Positions 45,956-56,029 of a DNA stretch of 64,000 nucleotides are shown one piece after another; positions within the stretch are counted from its first letter, which is position 1, and each line of letters begins with the position of its first letter. Made by a program: the position numbers and the translations under genes. This DNA comes from Epichloe hybrida (lineage: Eukaryota > Ascomycota > Sordariomycetes > Hypocreales > Clavicipitaceae). The notes beneath the pieces were generated by a model. It saw only the letters and a program-made list of their open reading frames with translations, was not told the origin of the DNA and made no database searches. Location: NCBI GenBank assembly GCA_019022495.1, contig JAFEKR010000039.1, positions 360,001 to 424,000 on the forward strand, given 5' to 3'.

Positions 45956-47623
45956 TATAAAAAAAAAAAATCTAGATAATTTCTTAGATAACCTAACTTA
46001 TAGCTACTTTATACTAATTACTTTATTAACACATCACCCGCTAGGCCCTTAGTAGTCTTACTAGTAATAATAAGGGCAGAGAATTTATCCTTATTATTAG
46101 AAGAATCCCCCTCTTTATATATATATATATAAAGCTTACTAGGGAGGTCTAGTAGCCTAATATAAGTAGGAAGCGTAAATATATTAGTAATAAGCTACTA
46201 GTAAGTTAGTAAAGCTATAAGCTAAAGTATAGGAAGTATATATAAATAGAAGATTCTATATAATAAAATATAAACTATTAGAAATATTAATCTAGACTTC
46301 TAGATTAATAGTATTATTAAGTAGTAATATAGTAACTTATTTATTAGTATTAGCCTTATATATAACTTCTGCTATAAGCTACACTTACCTTACTTACTTA
46401 TACTTATTAGTATTTTTAGTAATTAGGAGCGTATTATAAAGTTTGTATTTTATATATATTAGATACTAGTAGTATATTAGTAGTAACTAAGTTATAGAAA
46501 TAAAAGAGATATATATTATTAAGAAAGTATAGATTATTATTAGGATTACTATAAGTATTAATATACTTAAAGAGTATATAGTATAACTAAGTAAACTAAG
46601 TAGTATATTAGTAGTATATTAGTATATATATTAGTAGTAGGAAAAGGAGGATAAACCCTAGTGTAGTTCTTATTATTATATATATAATAGGTATATTTTA
46701 TTAAGTTATTTATATAAGTTAGGAGTAATATATAGTAAGATAGTAATAAAGTTATACTTAGAGAATTAGTATATTAGGTTAAGATAGATTTACCCTTAAT
46801 AATATATTATAGCTTTATACTATTACTATCTTTAAGTATAATAGCCTATATTATAACCTATTATATATAGTAAATATAAGGAATTTTTATTTTACTAGTA
46901 TTACTAGCTATAAGTTAGTAAGGTAAGCACTAGGGGGACCTAGATATTATACTTATATAGAAATTTTAAAAGCTAAATATTTCTTACTAGAAAACTTTAA
47001 AGGGGATATTATAGGAGTCTTTAAAATTAAAGAAGGTAATAGTAGTAAAGTAATTACTTATATTAAAGATATTATTAACTACTAGTAAGTTAGTAGTAAT
47101 ATACTATAAGAAACTTATAGGTAAAAGGTAAGCTACTAATATTTTAGTATTTAAGAGGATTTAGATATTTTAGATAAGGATAAATATAGATAATAAAGTA
47201 ATACTATAGGATATTAGTAATTACTATAAAAGAAGCTATAAAGCTACTAGCTTATAAGTAAGGGTAACTTATAATACTAAAGGAGAATATAAAGGGAAAA
47301 AAAGTATATAGAAGTAAGGGAAAGTAAGCCTTTTTTATATTAGCCCTAGACCCCTAAGTAATCTATATACTATATATAGCTAATCTAGGAATTATAATAT
47401 TTATAATTATAACTACTACTAGTAAATACACATGCTAGCTATAAACTCCTAGTAAGATTAATATAATATCCTTAATATTAGATAAGAAGTTATTTATTTT
47501 AAATAGTATATGTTACCTTATTTATTTAACTTAATTATAAAACTTAATATAAGTAGTCTGCTTACTTAGCGCTAATAACTTATTAGATAGAGATATGTAT
47601 ATTAGAGGTAATAAAGTAATAAG
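45956..47623. other. Unassigned 1.67-kb Gypsy B 3' region
   Basis: Between the chromodomain and the LTR, conserved in layout with 28,201-29,871. No ORF survives and no motif was recognised. It may be a long 3' UTR or a destroyed accessory ORF. Confidence 0.5.
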
Positions 47624-48094
47624 TATATAGCTATCTATAATCTAGATATTATAAGAAGAATTACCTAGGTCCTAATAATATTTACCTTATTATTTAAAGC
47701 AGATATAATACTATATACTAATAGTATAGCTAGTAATATAGATATTACTATAGGTTATGCGTAGTAAACACATACTAGCTAAGTAGCTCTTTATAATTAA
47801 GGATAATTATATATTAGGGGGGTAGTATATTAGGAGCATAGAGGCTAGGGAGTTATAGATAGGATAGTTATATAATAAAGCCCTTAGGTAAGCCTTAGCC
47901 TATGTAAATAACTAAGTAGCTACTAAATAGCTATGTGCGCGTAGTAAGGTATTTAAATAAGAACTACCTATAAGAGATATAAAAGGTTAGAGTTTAAGAC
48001 CTTTATATACCTACCCCTAAGTAGTAGCTCTCTAGCTATAACTAAGAACCTTAGCCTTCACTCTGTTTATATCTCTCCTACTACAGTCGTGACA
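47624..48094 (+). repeat. Gypsy LTR 1 of a tandem pair
   Basis: 471 bp, TATATAGCT...GTCGTGACA. It follows the same internal end as the shared LTR at 29,872, but is 203 bp longer at its left side. Confidence 0.8.
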
Positions 48095-48098
48095 AAAG

Positions 48099-48569
48099 TG
48101 TATAGCTATTTATAATTTAGATATTATAAGAAGAATTACCTAGGTCCTAAAAATATTTACCTTATTATTTAAAGCAAATATAATACTATATACTAATAGT
48201 ATAGCTAGTAATATAGATATTACTATAGGTTATATATAGTAAACACACACTAGCTAAGTAGCTCTTTATAATTAAGAATAATTATATATTAAGGGGGTAG
48301 TATATTAGGAGCATAGAGGCTAGGGAGTTATAAATAGGATAGTTATATAATAAAGCCCTTAGGTAAGCCTTAGCCTATACGAATAACTAAGTAGCTACTA
48401 GATAGCTATATATACGTAGTAAGGTATTTAGATAAGGACTGCCTATAAGAGATATAGAAAGTTAGAGTTTAAGATCTTTATATACCTACCCTTAAGTAGT
48501 AGCTCTCTAGCTATAACTAAGAACCTTAGCCTTCACTCCGTTTATATCTCTCCTACCACAGTTATGACA
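48099..48569 (+). repeat. Gypsy LTR 2 of the tandem pair
   Basis: 471 bp, TGTATAGCT...GTTATGACA, separated from LTR 1 by only four bases (AAAG) and followed by GGGG. It could be a solo LTR or the product of LTR-LTR recombination. Confidence 0.8.
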
Positions 48570-50568
48570 GGGGTGTAGATAGATGATAAAAAGTGTTTAA
48601 TTTAATTAATTAAAGGTGCAAACAGTAACTAACTCTTATATCTTAAAGATATATAGTATGCTATAGTTATAAGTAGTCTAAAAAGATACTTTTAATATAT
48701 TTATATTTATTATTATCTTATAAAGGGTTTTATCCTAGTTAATATATAATTAAGTTAATTAGATATTAGCAGGGAAATAAGGGAGACAGGTGCTAGGATT
48801 AAAAGGTACCTTATATTATGGATAATTTACGTAGAAAATAATATATTTATTAGTAACGCTTGATACCCTGTATTCTGTAGGCGACTCAGTAATAGTAGGT
48901 AGTCTACGCGGCTTTTAATAACTGTTAGGAGGGGACTGAGCACCTAATCATGTAAATTTGTAAAATGATTCGGGGGGGGCATTATACGTTGCATGAAGTT
49001 AAACAGCCTAATGCTATTGATTGTCCTGGTGCAAAGAAACGGTCACCATGCATGAAGAAGATCGGAACGTTCGGGGCTGATTAGATTTGTAAAACAATTC
49101 AAGGGGTGTGTTGTATGTAGTCCGTAGTCCTACGTTAATAAGAGCGGGACGTCGCGATCAAGGCGACCAGCAATTGGCAAATGTCCATGGCACGCAGTAC
49201 CTCCTTGAGCGCGTGCTACAGCTGGTGGGCCAGTGGAGCCCCCACAACCTCGCGAGCAGCCCGGCCTAGCCTAGCCCCTGATAGCAGCCCACTTGAGTGC
49301 GTTTGCGTTTTGCATGTATCTATTGACGCCCACGAGTTCTCGTGCTGTCGTGAAGAAAGTGAAGAAAGTGGACTCATACTGCTTAATCAGCTCTCCTGTT
49401 TGTTCTTGCTTGGCTACGGACTACGGAGTGCAATACGCAATCACAAAAAAGGCCGGCTCCACAAGACTGAGGCTCGATGGGTTCTGTTCGCGCGAAAGCG
49501 TTCCGAGTCTGTAGTATTCTAGTCTGATCAACGGGCGTGTAAGCCAATTTTCTTCCTCACCGCCCTCGGTCCCTGGCCAGGCATTAGCCAAGGCCGTGAC
49601 AGGGATAGTCACGGACGCTGCTCCTTGATGACCTCCCCCCCTATTGTCATGTTTATTAATTCGCATTTTCATACTCCGTATGCCTGAAGTCGCTGTCCGG
49701 CTCGCTACTCCAGGTTCGCCTCCACGATCATAGCATGGTGTTGAGGACCTTCCGAATTGGTGACAACATCATCTGTGGGAATTTGCACATTGGCCATATC
49801 GACAGCGGATCTATGGATTGTTTCGTCGCCTGCGGCATGAGCTGCTGAAGAGTTTACCTGGTCCGAGTCCCGGCTTCGCATCCTTCAACAATCTCATCTA
49901 CCTGCACCGTACTCTATCACTTGCAGAATTGTGCGTGCGGAGAAATCGGCTTGATCTTTCTACACAAGGACATCGCAACAGTGCACGCTGTTGATGGCTT
50001 GGCCAGGAAGCCGCCAGGAAGCCACCGGCAAGCCTAAACGCTGCGTTAGTCGCTCATCCCCTGATAGCCAACCGCTTTTGGAGTCTTGTCAGATGGCCCC
50101 AGGCCTTCGTCCAATTGCTCTCCCGTTGGTTGGTGGCCATCCTCCTCCAACCCAGTTGTCCCAGCCCTACCTGCACCATGATCATACTTTTGCGTTTCCT
50201 TTCGGGATCCAATCACCACCCGCCAGCTGTCAGCTGTCAGGCTTTCTCACCCCTGGCGAATGCCCTGTTTGTTCCCCGTCCAGTCTGTTGCCTAGTTTCT
50301 TTGGCGTTCAGCGAACATCCCAAACGTGTATATTCCGTCATGCGAGGCTGCTGATATAGAGCTTGGCTACGTATTCTGCACCATGCTCCCAGCACTTTTC
50401 TTGCCTTACTGACCCTTAATTCTTCTTAGAACCTCATTGAGGGTCGCATAGCTTCGCATCATACGGTCTTTCTTGCCTGACGCTAGCCGAGTCCAGAGGG
50501 CCAGAGAGAGAGAGAGACACCGACAATTTGGGGTGGAACGGGGGCCAGCTTGGCATCAACTGGACTGG
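48570..50568. other. Transition from AT-rich block to gene island; no confident gene
   Basis: AT-rich sequence continues to about 48,870, then composition becomes balanced within tens of bases. A poly-G run lies at 48,971. Several overlapping ORFs of 73-122 codons on both strands (49,181-49,672 and 49,991-50,359) show no recognisable motif and are probably chance. This stretch also contains the sequence upstream of the 14-3-3-like gene. Confidence 0.5.
49705..49881 (-). CDS. Small hypothetical ORF or terminal exon (58 codons)
   Basis: ATG at 49,881 to TAG at 49,705. The product has an ordinary amino-acid mix (it includes SAVDMANVQIPTDDV) and ends EANLE. It is not recognised. It may be the last exon of a gene whose upstream exons lie near 49,900-50,050, or chance. 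No Kozak or intron evidence decides it. Confidence 0.2.
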   Translation of the reverse strand: MRSRDSDQVNSSAAHAAGDETIHRSAVDMANVQIPTDDVVTNSEGPQHHAMIVEANLE

Positions 50569-51513
50569 ATGGCGTCTTCAGAGGTGGACCAGAAGTTCTT
50601 GGGCAGGCTTGCCAAAGCCGTCGAGCAAGACAATCCGCTCCTCTCGGCCATGCTCTTCAAGATTCTCGGTCTTTCGCTCAACCTCGCTGAGCAGCTTGTC
50701 GCTGCCAAGAAGGCGCGAAGACCAGATCCTACCACATCACCATTCTTTTTGAAAAGGGTGTTGCATATCATATGGCTATCCCGTGAAGGTTTGGTAATGC
50801 TCCAACAATATGTCATCCCAATGGTTGGCAACTACGTCGAACTCAAAGTTCTGGCTTATAAGCTGCGCGCCAGTTTTCACCATATTTTCGTCCTTTTCCA
50901 TAACCAACCTCCAGTTTCCAACATGGGCAGCTGGACACCTGAAGCAAGAGAGGCCGCTTTGGCTTCGGCGGCAAAAGCGGAGTCGTGCAAAGGGGACGCA
51001 TCCGATGGCGACATTATTTCGAGACCTTCATCTGTACAACCTACCCATTCTTTAGAGGGTGGTCCAGTCGGTCCACCGCCAGGTTTCGAAGCACATGTAG
51101 CTTTGTTGCCACCGTCTTTCCTCTTACCGGAGCAGGATTACCTTCCAACTGCACATGAGCATTTTAAAGAGGCTATCAAACTTGCAGATGAGCTACTATG
51201 GGGCTCTCACTCTTTACGTTTGTCCGTAAAGACCGAGTATTCTGCGTTCCTTTACGAATGCGTTCGAGATGCGGACGCCAGCCGCAAACTGGCTAAAGAT
51301 ACGATAGCCGAGGTATACGACGCGACAGAAGGCATGGACGATGATATGTTCAACGACGCATGCGAATTGGTCACAGTTCTCGGCAAAATGATGAAGCGAG
51401 GACTCAGATCATCGAACAGTGCACTGCGAAGCAAAGGCCTCGAATCAAATTCTGGAACTGGAACAAAGCAAGCCCCTCATCCTCCTGGGATTGGGATGGA
51501 GAATCCTATCTGA
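50569..51513 (+). CDS. Divergent 14-3-3-like protein, intact
   Basis: This is a 314-residue product in one exon. The start is placed at 50,569 because MASSEVDQKFLGRLAKAVEQ looks like the 14-3-3 N-terminus; an in-frame ATG at 50,473 would add 32 Arg-rich residues. An all-helical N-terminal half (about 1-120) contains IIWLSREGL and ELKVLAYKLRASFHHIFVLF. A Pro/Gly/Ser-rich linker (about 130-195) follows. The C-terminal half contains HEHFKEAIKLADELLWGSHS, SVKTEYSAFLYECVRDADAS and RKLAKDTIAEVYDATEG, matching the 14-3-3 helices that form the phosphopeptide groove. The linker insertion and divergence set it apart from canonical fungal 14-3-3 (BMH/ArtA type), which are about 260 residues. It is probably a phosphoprotein-binding adaptor, but the partner is unknown. 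It is the only clearly intact single-exon gene of the island. Confidence 0.82.
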   Translation: MASSEVDQKFLGRLAKAVEQDNPLLSAMLFKILGLSLNLAEQLVAAKKARRPDPTTSPFFLKRVLHIIWLSREGLVMLQQYVIPMVGNYVELKVLAYKLRASFHHIFVLFHNQPPVSNMGSWTPEAREAALASAAKAESCKGDASDGDIISRPSSVQPTHSLEGGPVGPPPGFEAHVALLPPSFLLPEQDYLPTAHEHFKEAIKLADELLWGSHSLRLSVKTEYSAFLYECVRDADASRKLAKDTIAEVYDATEGMDDDMFNDACELVTVLGKMMKRGLRSSNSALRSKGLESNSGTGTKQAPHPPGIGMENPI

Positions 51514-51802
51514 TCAAGAAACACACGCTCGGCCAAACGCACGAGCTTGATTTGAACTGGCAAGTTTTCTCCTGGTGTGGCATACGCCACCAAAATTCCA
51601 TTCGACAGTAGCTCGCGGCTCAGATGGGTTGCCGACAGGCGACCCAGTTGGGTGAGCACATTGAAGTTACTCGCCATCAGCAATCTTTCTTTGACGCCGA
51701 ATCATGTATATGGCCTCACCAATAAGACGTTCTTGTAGCAAATCTACAACTCTTTTCCTTGGCTTCATCATCGTTGCGTGAAGCAGCTTAGCCACAGAAG
51801 CC
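51514..51802. other. Intergenic; nothing certain
   Basis: A minus-strand 68-codon ORF (51,477-51,683) overlaps the 3' end of the 14-3-3-like gene and has no recognised motif. No terminator or repeat was identified. Confidence 0.4.
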
Positions 51803-52088
51803 TAAGTATAACTCTTTAAGCTATATTAATAAGGGCACTACTAGCCCTAGATAGTAAAGGTTACCTCTATTAGTAACTCTCTTACTTAGGGGCATTATTA
51901 GTAGTATTTCTAGGGTAATACTACTAACTTATCTCTAGTAAAGGTATAGGTAAGGGAGTTACCTACGGATACTTACGAATAGTATCCTTAGGTAGTCTTA
52001 ATTCTAGGTTAATTAACCTTCCTAGAGAAGACTAGCTTAGCCTTCCTAGAGGGGATTAGCTTAGCTTTCCTAGGGGAGTCTAGCTTGG
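51803..52088 (-). mobile_element. Copia G2-family leader fragment in the gene island
   Basis: 286 bp colinear with about 24,095-24,380 of Copia G2 (and with the start of the window), beginning ATAACTCTTTAAGCTAT and ending GGGAGTCTAGCTT. It has no LTR, terminal repeat or obvious target duplication. It carries three direct repeats of the CCTTCCTAGAG-GATTAGCTTA type. It is an isolated AT-rich patch in otherwise balanced DNA. Confidence 0.82.
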
Positions 52089-52625
52089 CCTGGACAGACT
52101 TTTTATGTCAAGTTTGTCGAATACATCCAACCTCTTTTGGCACAGTCTATATATTCACGGGCGTTTGCTTCATGACACATATAGATTATATATTTGCATC
52201 AAAGCTTGGGCGTCATTCTCAGCGATCTGCGTGATGACGGCGCGAGTGATCAAGCGTATCTTATCATTTTGGAGAAGCAAGCACCAAGGTTTGCATATGC
52301 AAGGAGCATTTGTGGTGTCGTTGAATTCATTACAACCTGTAGAGTATTGCGAGGACCTTGGCGCATCACCTTGGGAAGAACAACCTGCAATCAAGGGTCT
52401 TGTATATACCTTGATACACTGAACACACTTTGTCTATGGTCGTTACCGTAATTGCGCGTTCACGAATCATCACCGAACTACTACGTCTTCTTCTAGATTT
52501 GATATCTTGGTTTGTCTGATCTAGTCTGAGTCCATCCTCCTAAAAGAAGTGGCGTTCCTAACATCGTTGATCAATCACCTCTTGGAATTGGTGACATTCA
52601 GATTTTACACAACATTGCCGGTGTA
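52089..52625. other. Intergenic, 3' side of the Myb-like gene; no gene supported
   Basis: Overlapping 74-105-codon ORFs on both strands lack motifs and are best treated as chance. Confidence 0.4.
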
Positions 52626-54077
52626 TCATCTCCCCTGAACTTGATCGATCCACTTCTTAACACTTGCAATCTTGTTTTGCTCATCATCCTCCCCAAGACA
52701 TTGTGCGTTGAGAAACTTCTCTCGCAGATAAGATATGGGAATTTTTCTCCCCGCAGCATTCAGAAAATTAGCCTGCATTTCGAGCAAGCGGCCTTGCTCG
52801 TATTTACTGGCAATAGTTGCGAGGGTAGCGCAGTCGTCCTCGTTCAAGATGCTGTCTGGTTCCAAGCGAATGTCCGGTGGGTACAGACAACCGTATAAAT
52901 CTCGGTACAAATATCGTTTCTGTAGGGCTTCTTCGTCTAACCCGTAGTCACTCTCATTTTCATCATGATCACGACTGGATGATTCAGACGAAGCTTCTTC
53001 GCCCGATAAGATGCCGTCGTGTTCTTCAGCGGGTGGCGTGGGTGTGGATTTCACGGCTTGACTAACATTGCCAGTCTTTTCTTTTCTTTTTCTTGGCTTC
53101 TTGGATAGACCCGGTTCAGATGATTCCGCCTCGCAAGTCTTGCTGGAATCGTTCTGCGCCGATGCCTCGGCGCTTTGACACTCTTGGGGTTCGGTATTTG
53201 CCCCAACGTCCGCGTCTGTTTGGTCCTTGATCATCTTCCAGCGAGCCTTGACATCATTCTTGCCTCGATTAAGTGACTTCCCAATATCTACCCAGGACAG
53301 ATTATCGGTGGACTCCTTCATGCCTCTCAGCAAAAGATCCTCCGAAATTGTCCACTGAGACTGGTTATCTGTCTTGGAAGCAGACTTTGATCCATCACTT
53401 TCAGCACCAGACTTGCTCTGCGCAGATGACTTCGTGTCGGAGGACTGGTCAGCAGGGTTGGTAGAATCTTCATCTGCACTCGCATTTGCATTCTCGCCAG
53501 CATTCTCGGGCCCCGACAACGTCACACCGGTGTCATGGCTGTCTGAATCCTCAGCCGGCTCATTTTTGTCACTTTCACCATCGCTAGAATCCGAAGTGGT
53601 TGTTTTTTGCTTCTTGCAGAGAGTAACCTCTTGTGATTCGTTGCCTGGAGAGGAGCTGTTGTGGTCGGACGACTAGTCAGACTGACTGGAAATCTCGTTG
53701 GATGAATCAGTGGCAGACTCTTCGATAGAAGCTGCCAAGCACTTTTTCTTCTTGCATACGCTATTCCCTTTTGGCGATATCTTTTGAAGCTTCTTCTGAC
53801 AGGGAGTCGTTGAGTCGTTGGAGGTCGTGTCATCATTCGAAGAGCAACCAGCTTTGTCAGCTGGGGAAACAACGGATTCTTCACCTTCATTAGATGAAGA
53901 TATATTCTCGGAGGCTTGCGAATGACTGCCGTCGGAGGTTCCCTCGTGGTGTACCGTCTGGGGCGGCTCAACCGAGCTGGAGTGCATTGGAACGGCAGGG
54001 TCGTGGCCCATGATGGCGCCTGACAGGCAAACGTTGGAGTTGGCACTATCAGAAACTTCTTCTACTTCAGCCGACAT
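52626..54077 (-). pseudogene. Myb/SANT-like protein gene with one in-frame TAG
   Basis: One frame runs from ATG 54,077 to the stop at 52,626, 484 codons including stops, interrupted only by TAG at 53,675-53,673 (codon 135). Before it the product is Ser/Asp/Glu-rich (MSAEVEEVSDSANSN...). After it the same composition continues, then a Myb-like helix-turn-helix at about 241-285 with QWTISEDLLLRGMKES, SWVDIGKSLNRGKNDVKARW and the three spaced Trp at 242, 262 and 280. The chain then has a Lys/Arg-rich patch (KKPRKRK) suited to nuclear import, an acidic stretch, and a C-terminal block with YLYRDLYGCLYPPDIRLEPD. No splice pair around the TAG removes it. CAG-to-TAG in a CpA context would explain it. 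It may be a recent nonsense allele, a sequencing error, or a readthrough gene. It is divergent from the DUF4202 gene at 54,819. Confidence 0.72.
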
Positions 54078-54818
54078 GATGATCTTGATTCATAATGCTG
54101 TGGATCTGTTTCTCAGATACGGCGCGCGTGGTCTTGCTTGCACGCGAGGTGGTATGGAAGCAGACGGACGATCAGGAATGGAAGTCGAGGCTCATGAACT
54201 TTACAGTCTGAATTATTTTGGTGTAGGTAACAGAAAAAAAGTTGGTCATCAGATGCAGAAAATCGTATGCGTGTGCAGCCATTGAGAACTGGCCCAGGCA
54301 TTTAAATTTTGCTGGCAGCTGTGGCCAGCCGAACACAAACGAAAACGAGTGCTGAAACGTCCGACCTATGACACTCTGGTAGTTTCCCTTCCCTAGTATT
54401 TTTTTTGCGATACGAGTCGTGCGTCTGAGTCCGCGTCCATGAATCGGCTGCCGGTGTTCCGATCTCTCCCAGCACACACGAATCGAGAGATGTTAAAACT
54501 TACTGTATTCAGATTTAATAACAACTCAAGTTCTTGTTCTTGTGGCATGACTTGTTCTAGTGGGATTATGACGCTTGGTCCAATTGAGAGTCGAACAAGA
54601 AAGCTTACTCATCAGCTTCATCCGGCAAACGCAAACGCTGCTCCTTGCGATGAGCATCTACAAGCCACGCAGTTGACAGATACCGTCTCTTGAACCTAAA
54701 AAACAAAACAAAAATCCACAATCTCAAACAAGCCTAAATAGGCAAACAAATATTGTAGTGAGACCAGGACTTGTCTGCCAAACGCAGATTCTTCGCGGAC
54801 AAAGCACTCCGAGTCACG
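54078..54818. other. Divergent intergenic region between Myb-like and DUF4202 genes
   Basis: 741 bp that must hold both promoters. ORFs of 62-121 codons on both strands in it have no motif. No clear TATA box was singled out. Confidence 0.4.
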
Positions 54819-55606
54819 ATGGCGGCTCCATCGCTCACCAGTCTTTCGCCTGCTCACGAACAGGCCCTGCGACTCATCGACGAAGCTCATGCAGAAGACC
54901 CAAACAAGACTGATGGGCCTGATGGCTCCGACTCTGTACCGTATGAGCTGCATTATGCACAGAAGATGACAAAATGGTTGGCGTCTCGATGCCCAGGTGC
55001 TTCGCCAACTCTGCAGATAGCTTGCCGGGCTCAGCACTTCCGCCGGTATGTATCCGTTCATGGTCTCTATTTTCGCTCAATTTCCATCAATCCTCTCGCA
55101 TGCCGCATTCGAAGATGATGAACTTTTCAAATACCCATGACTCAAGTTGCGATTACCTACTGTGAGTCATATCAGCTGACGGGATACCGGATCATCTTTC
55201 TCAGATGGGAACTCCCCCGGTCTAGCTTCCCATGACCCGTCCCGGCTACCTTACCTGGAGAGCCAAGCAAAAGTCGCAAGCTGCATCAAAGGTAGCCGAG
55301 CTACTGACGTCTTCAACAATCCAGCCCCCGTTTTCCGATGGGGAGCGAGACCGTGTCGCGGCGCTGATTCGAAAGGAAGGGCTATCCACAGACAATGAGA
55401 CCAAAGTACTCGAAGACGTGGCATGTCTCGTGTTCCTCGACGACCAGTTCGACGACTTCGAGGCCAAGGAAGACATGGACGAGGAAAAGATGGTGGCTAT
55501 TCTGAGAAAGACATGGGGGAAGATGACGGAGGAAGGCCGACAATTAGCATTGGGCATGGATCTCAGCGATAGGGCCAAGACATTGATCGGGAAAGCTCTC
55601 GGGTGA
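54819..55606 (+). pseudogene. DUF4202 family gene, two exons, with an apparent 1-nt deletion
   Basis: Exon 1 is 54,819-55,045 (MAAPSLTSLSPAHEQALRLI, then ELHYAQKMTKWLASRCPGAS and IACRAQHFRR). The 159-bp intron 55,046-55,204 has GTATGT, a CTGAC branch site at 55,176 and TTTCTCAG. Exon 2 is 55,205-55,606. Spliced, it continues RR-WELPRSSFP, the conserved DUF4202 junction, but a TGA follows at 55,233 because one base is missing in the CTTCCCATG stretch (55,226-55,234). The downstream frame then gives MTRPGYLTWRAKQKSQ, RVAALIRKEGLSTDNETKVL, EDVACLVFLDDQFDDF and EEKMVAILRKTWGKM, all strong DUF4202 blocks, ending at 55,606. No alternative acceptor restores the frame. DUF4202 proteins are widespread and uncharacterised, often near 200 residues. 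Either a young pseudogene or a homopolymer assembly error. Confidence 0.82.
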
Positions 55607-56029
55607 TCATAGTGACCGACAAGCTTGAGCTGATGCAGAACGCCCGGTCAACGACGAGTCTCGTCTTTTCCAAGTCTGACATGAAGTAGTGAGGCGACTG
55701 ATAACAAGCAGTTCGGCACACACCGAGATGTCTGACCCCCGCGCCGTCCGTGACGCCGATTCTCGGAAGCATCATCCGTCTGTCCGTCGACTATTTCTTC
55801 TTGAACACTGACTTTCATTCCCAATACATGGGCTTCAGCTGGCACCGACCTCAACACCAGAACAAGAAATGTCGCTACAACCTCGCCCCTTCTGAGATGT
55901 CTCCATATTAGATACATCGTGCCTTAAAGCACAGCTTGCAAGCGCTCTGGGATCGACCAGCGCATCTCGATGAGCACGAGTTTTCCCTTGGTAGTAACAC
56001 CACATCTACAATCCGAGGGTATCCCGTAG
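55607..56029. other. Intergenic; nothing recognised
   Basis: Balanced composition. ORFs of 70-89 codons on the minus strand have no motif. The sequence may include the unrecognisable 5' part of the FMN dehydrogenase relic that follows. Confidence 0.4.

Larger units (their letters stand above)
29872..48094 (+). mobile_element. Ty3/Gypsy chromovirus copy B, split by Copia copy 2
   Basis: The parts are LTR (29,872-30,139), leader/gag start (30,140-30,341), then after Copia copy 2 the rest of gag, pol, chromodomain, an unassigned 3' stretch and a 471-bp LTR (47,624-48,094). Apart from that one insertion the internal region is contiguous and gives the reference for reading copy A. A purine tract GGGGGGTAG near 47,815 precedes the part of the LTR kept in the shared copy. 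Confidence 0.85.

Noticed and set aside
1..48570. A secondary-metabolite or defence gene cluster hidden in the AT-rich block
   Set aside because: All recognisable protein sequence in the block belongs to Gypsy, Copia or hAT elements.
49181..49672. Three overlapping ORFs of 73-113 codons
   Set aside because: They overlap on both strands, lack motifs, introns or start context; probably chance in balanced DNA.
49991..50359. 122-codon ORF upstream of the 14-3-3-like gene
   Set aside because: Pro/Ser-rich with no recognisable domain; lies where a promoter and 5' UTR are expected.
53522..54046. 174-codon minus-strand ORF
   Set aside because: Out of frame with the Myb-like gene; Arg/Thr/Pro-rich shadow of its Ser/Asp-rich region.
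55246..55578. 110-codon minus-strand ORF
   Set aside because: It is the antisense shadow of DUF4202 exon 2.
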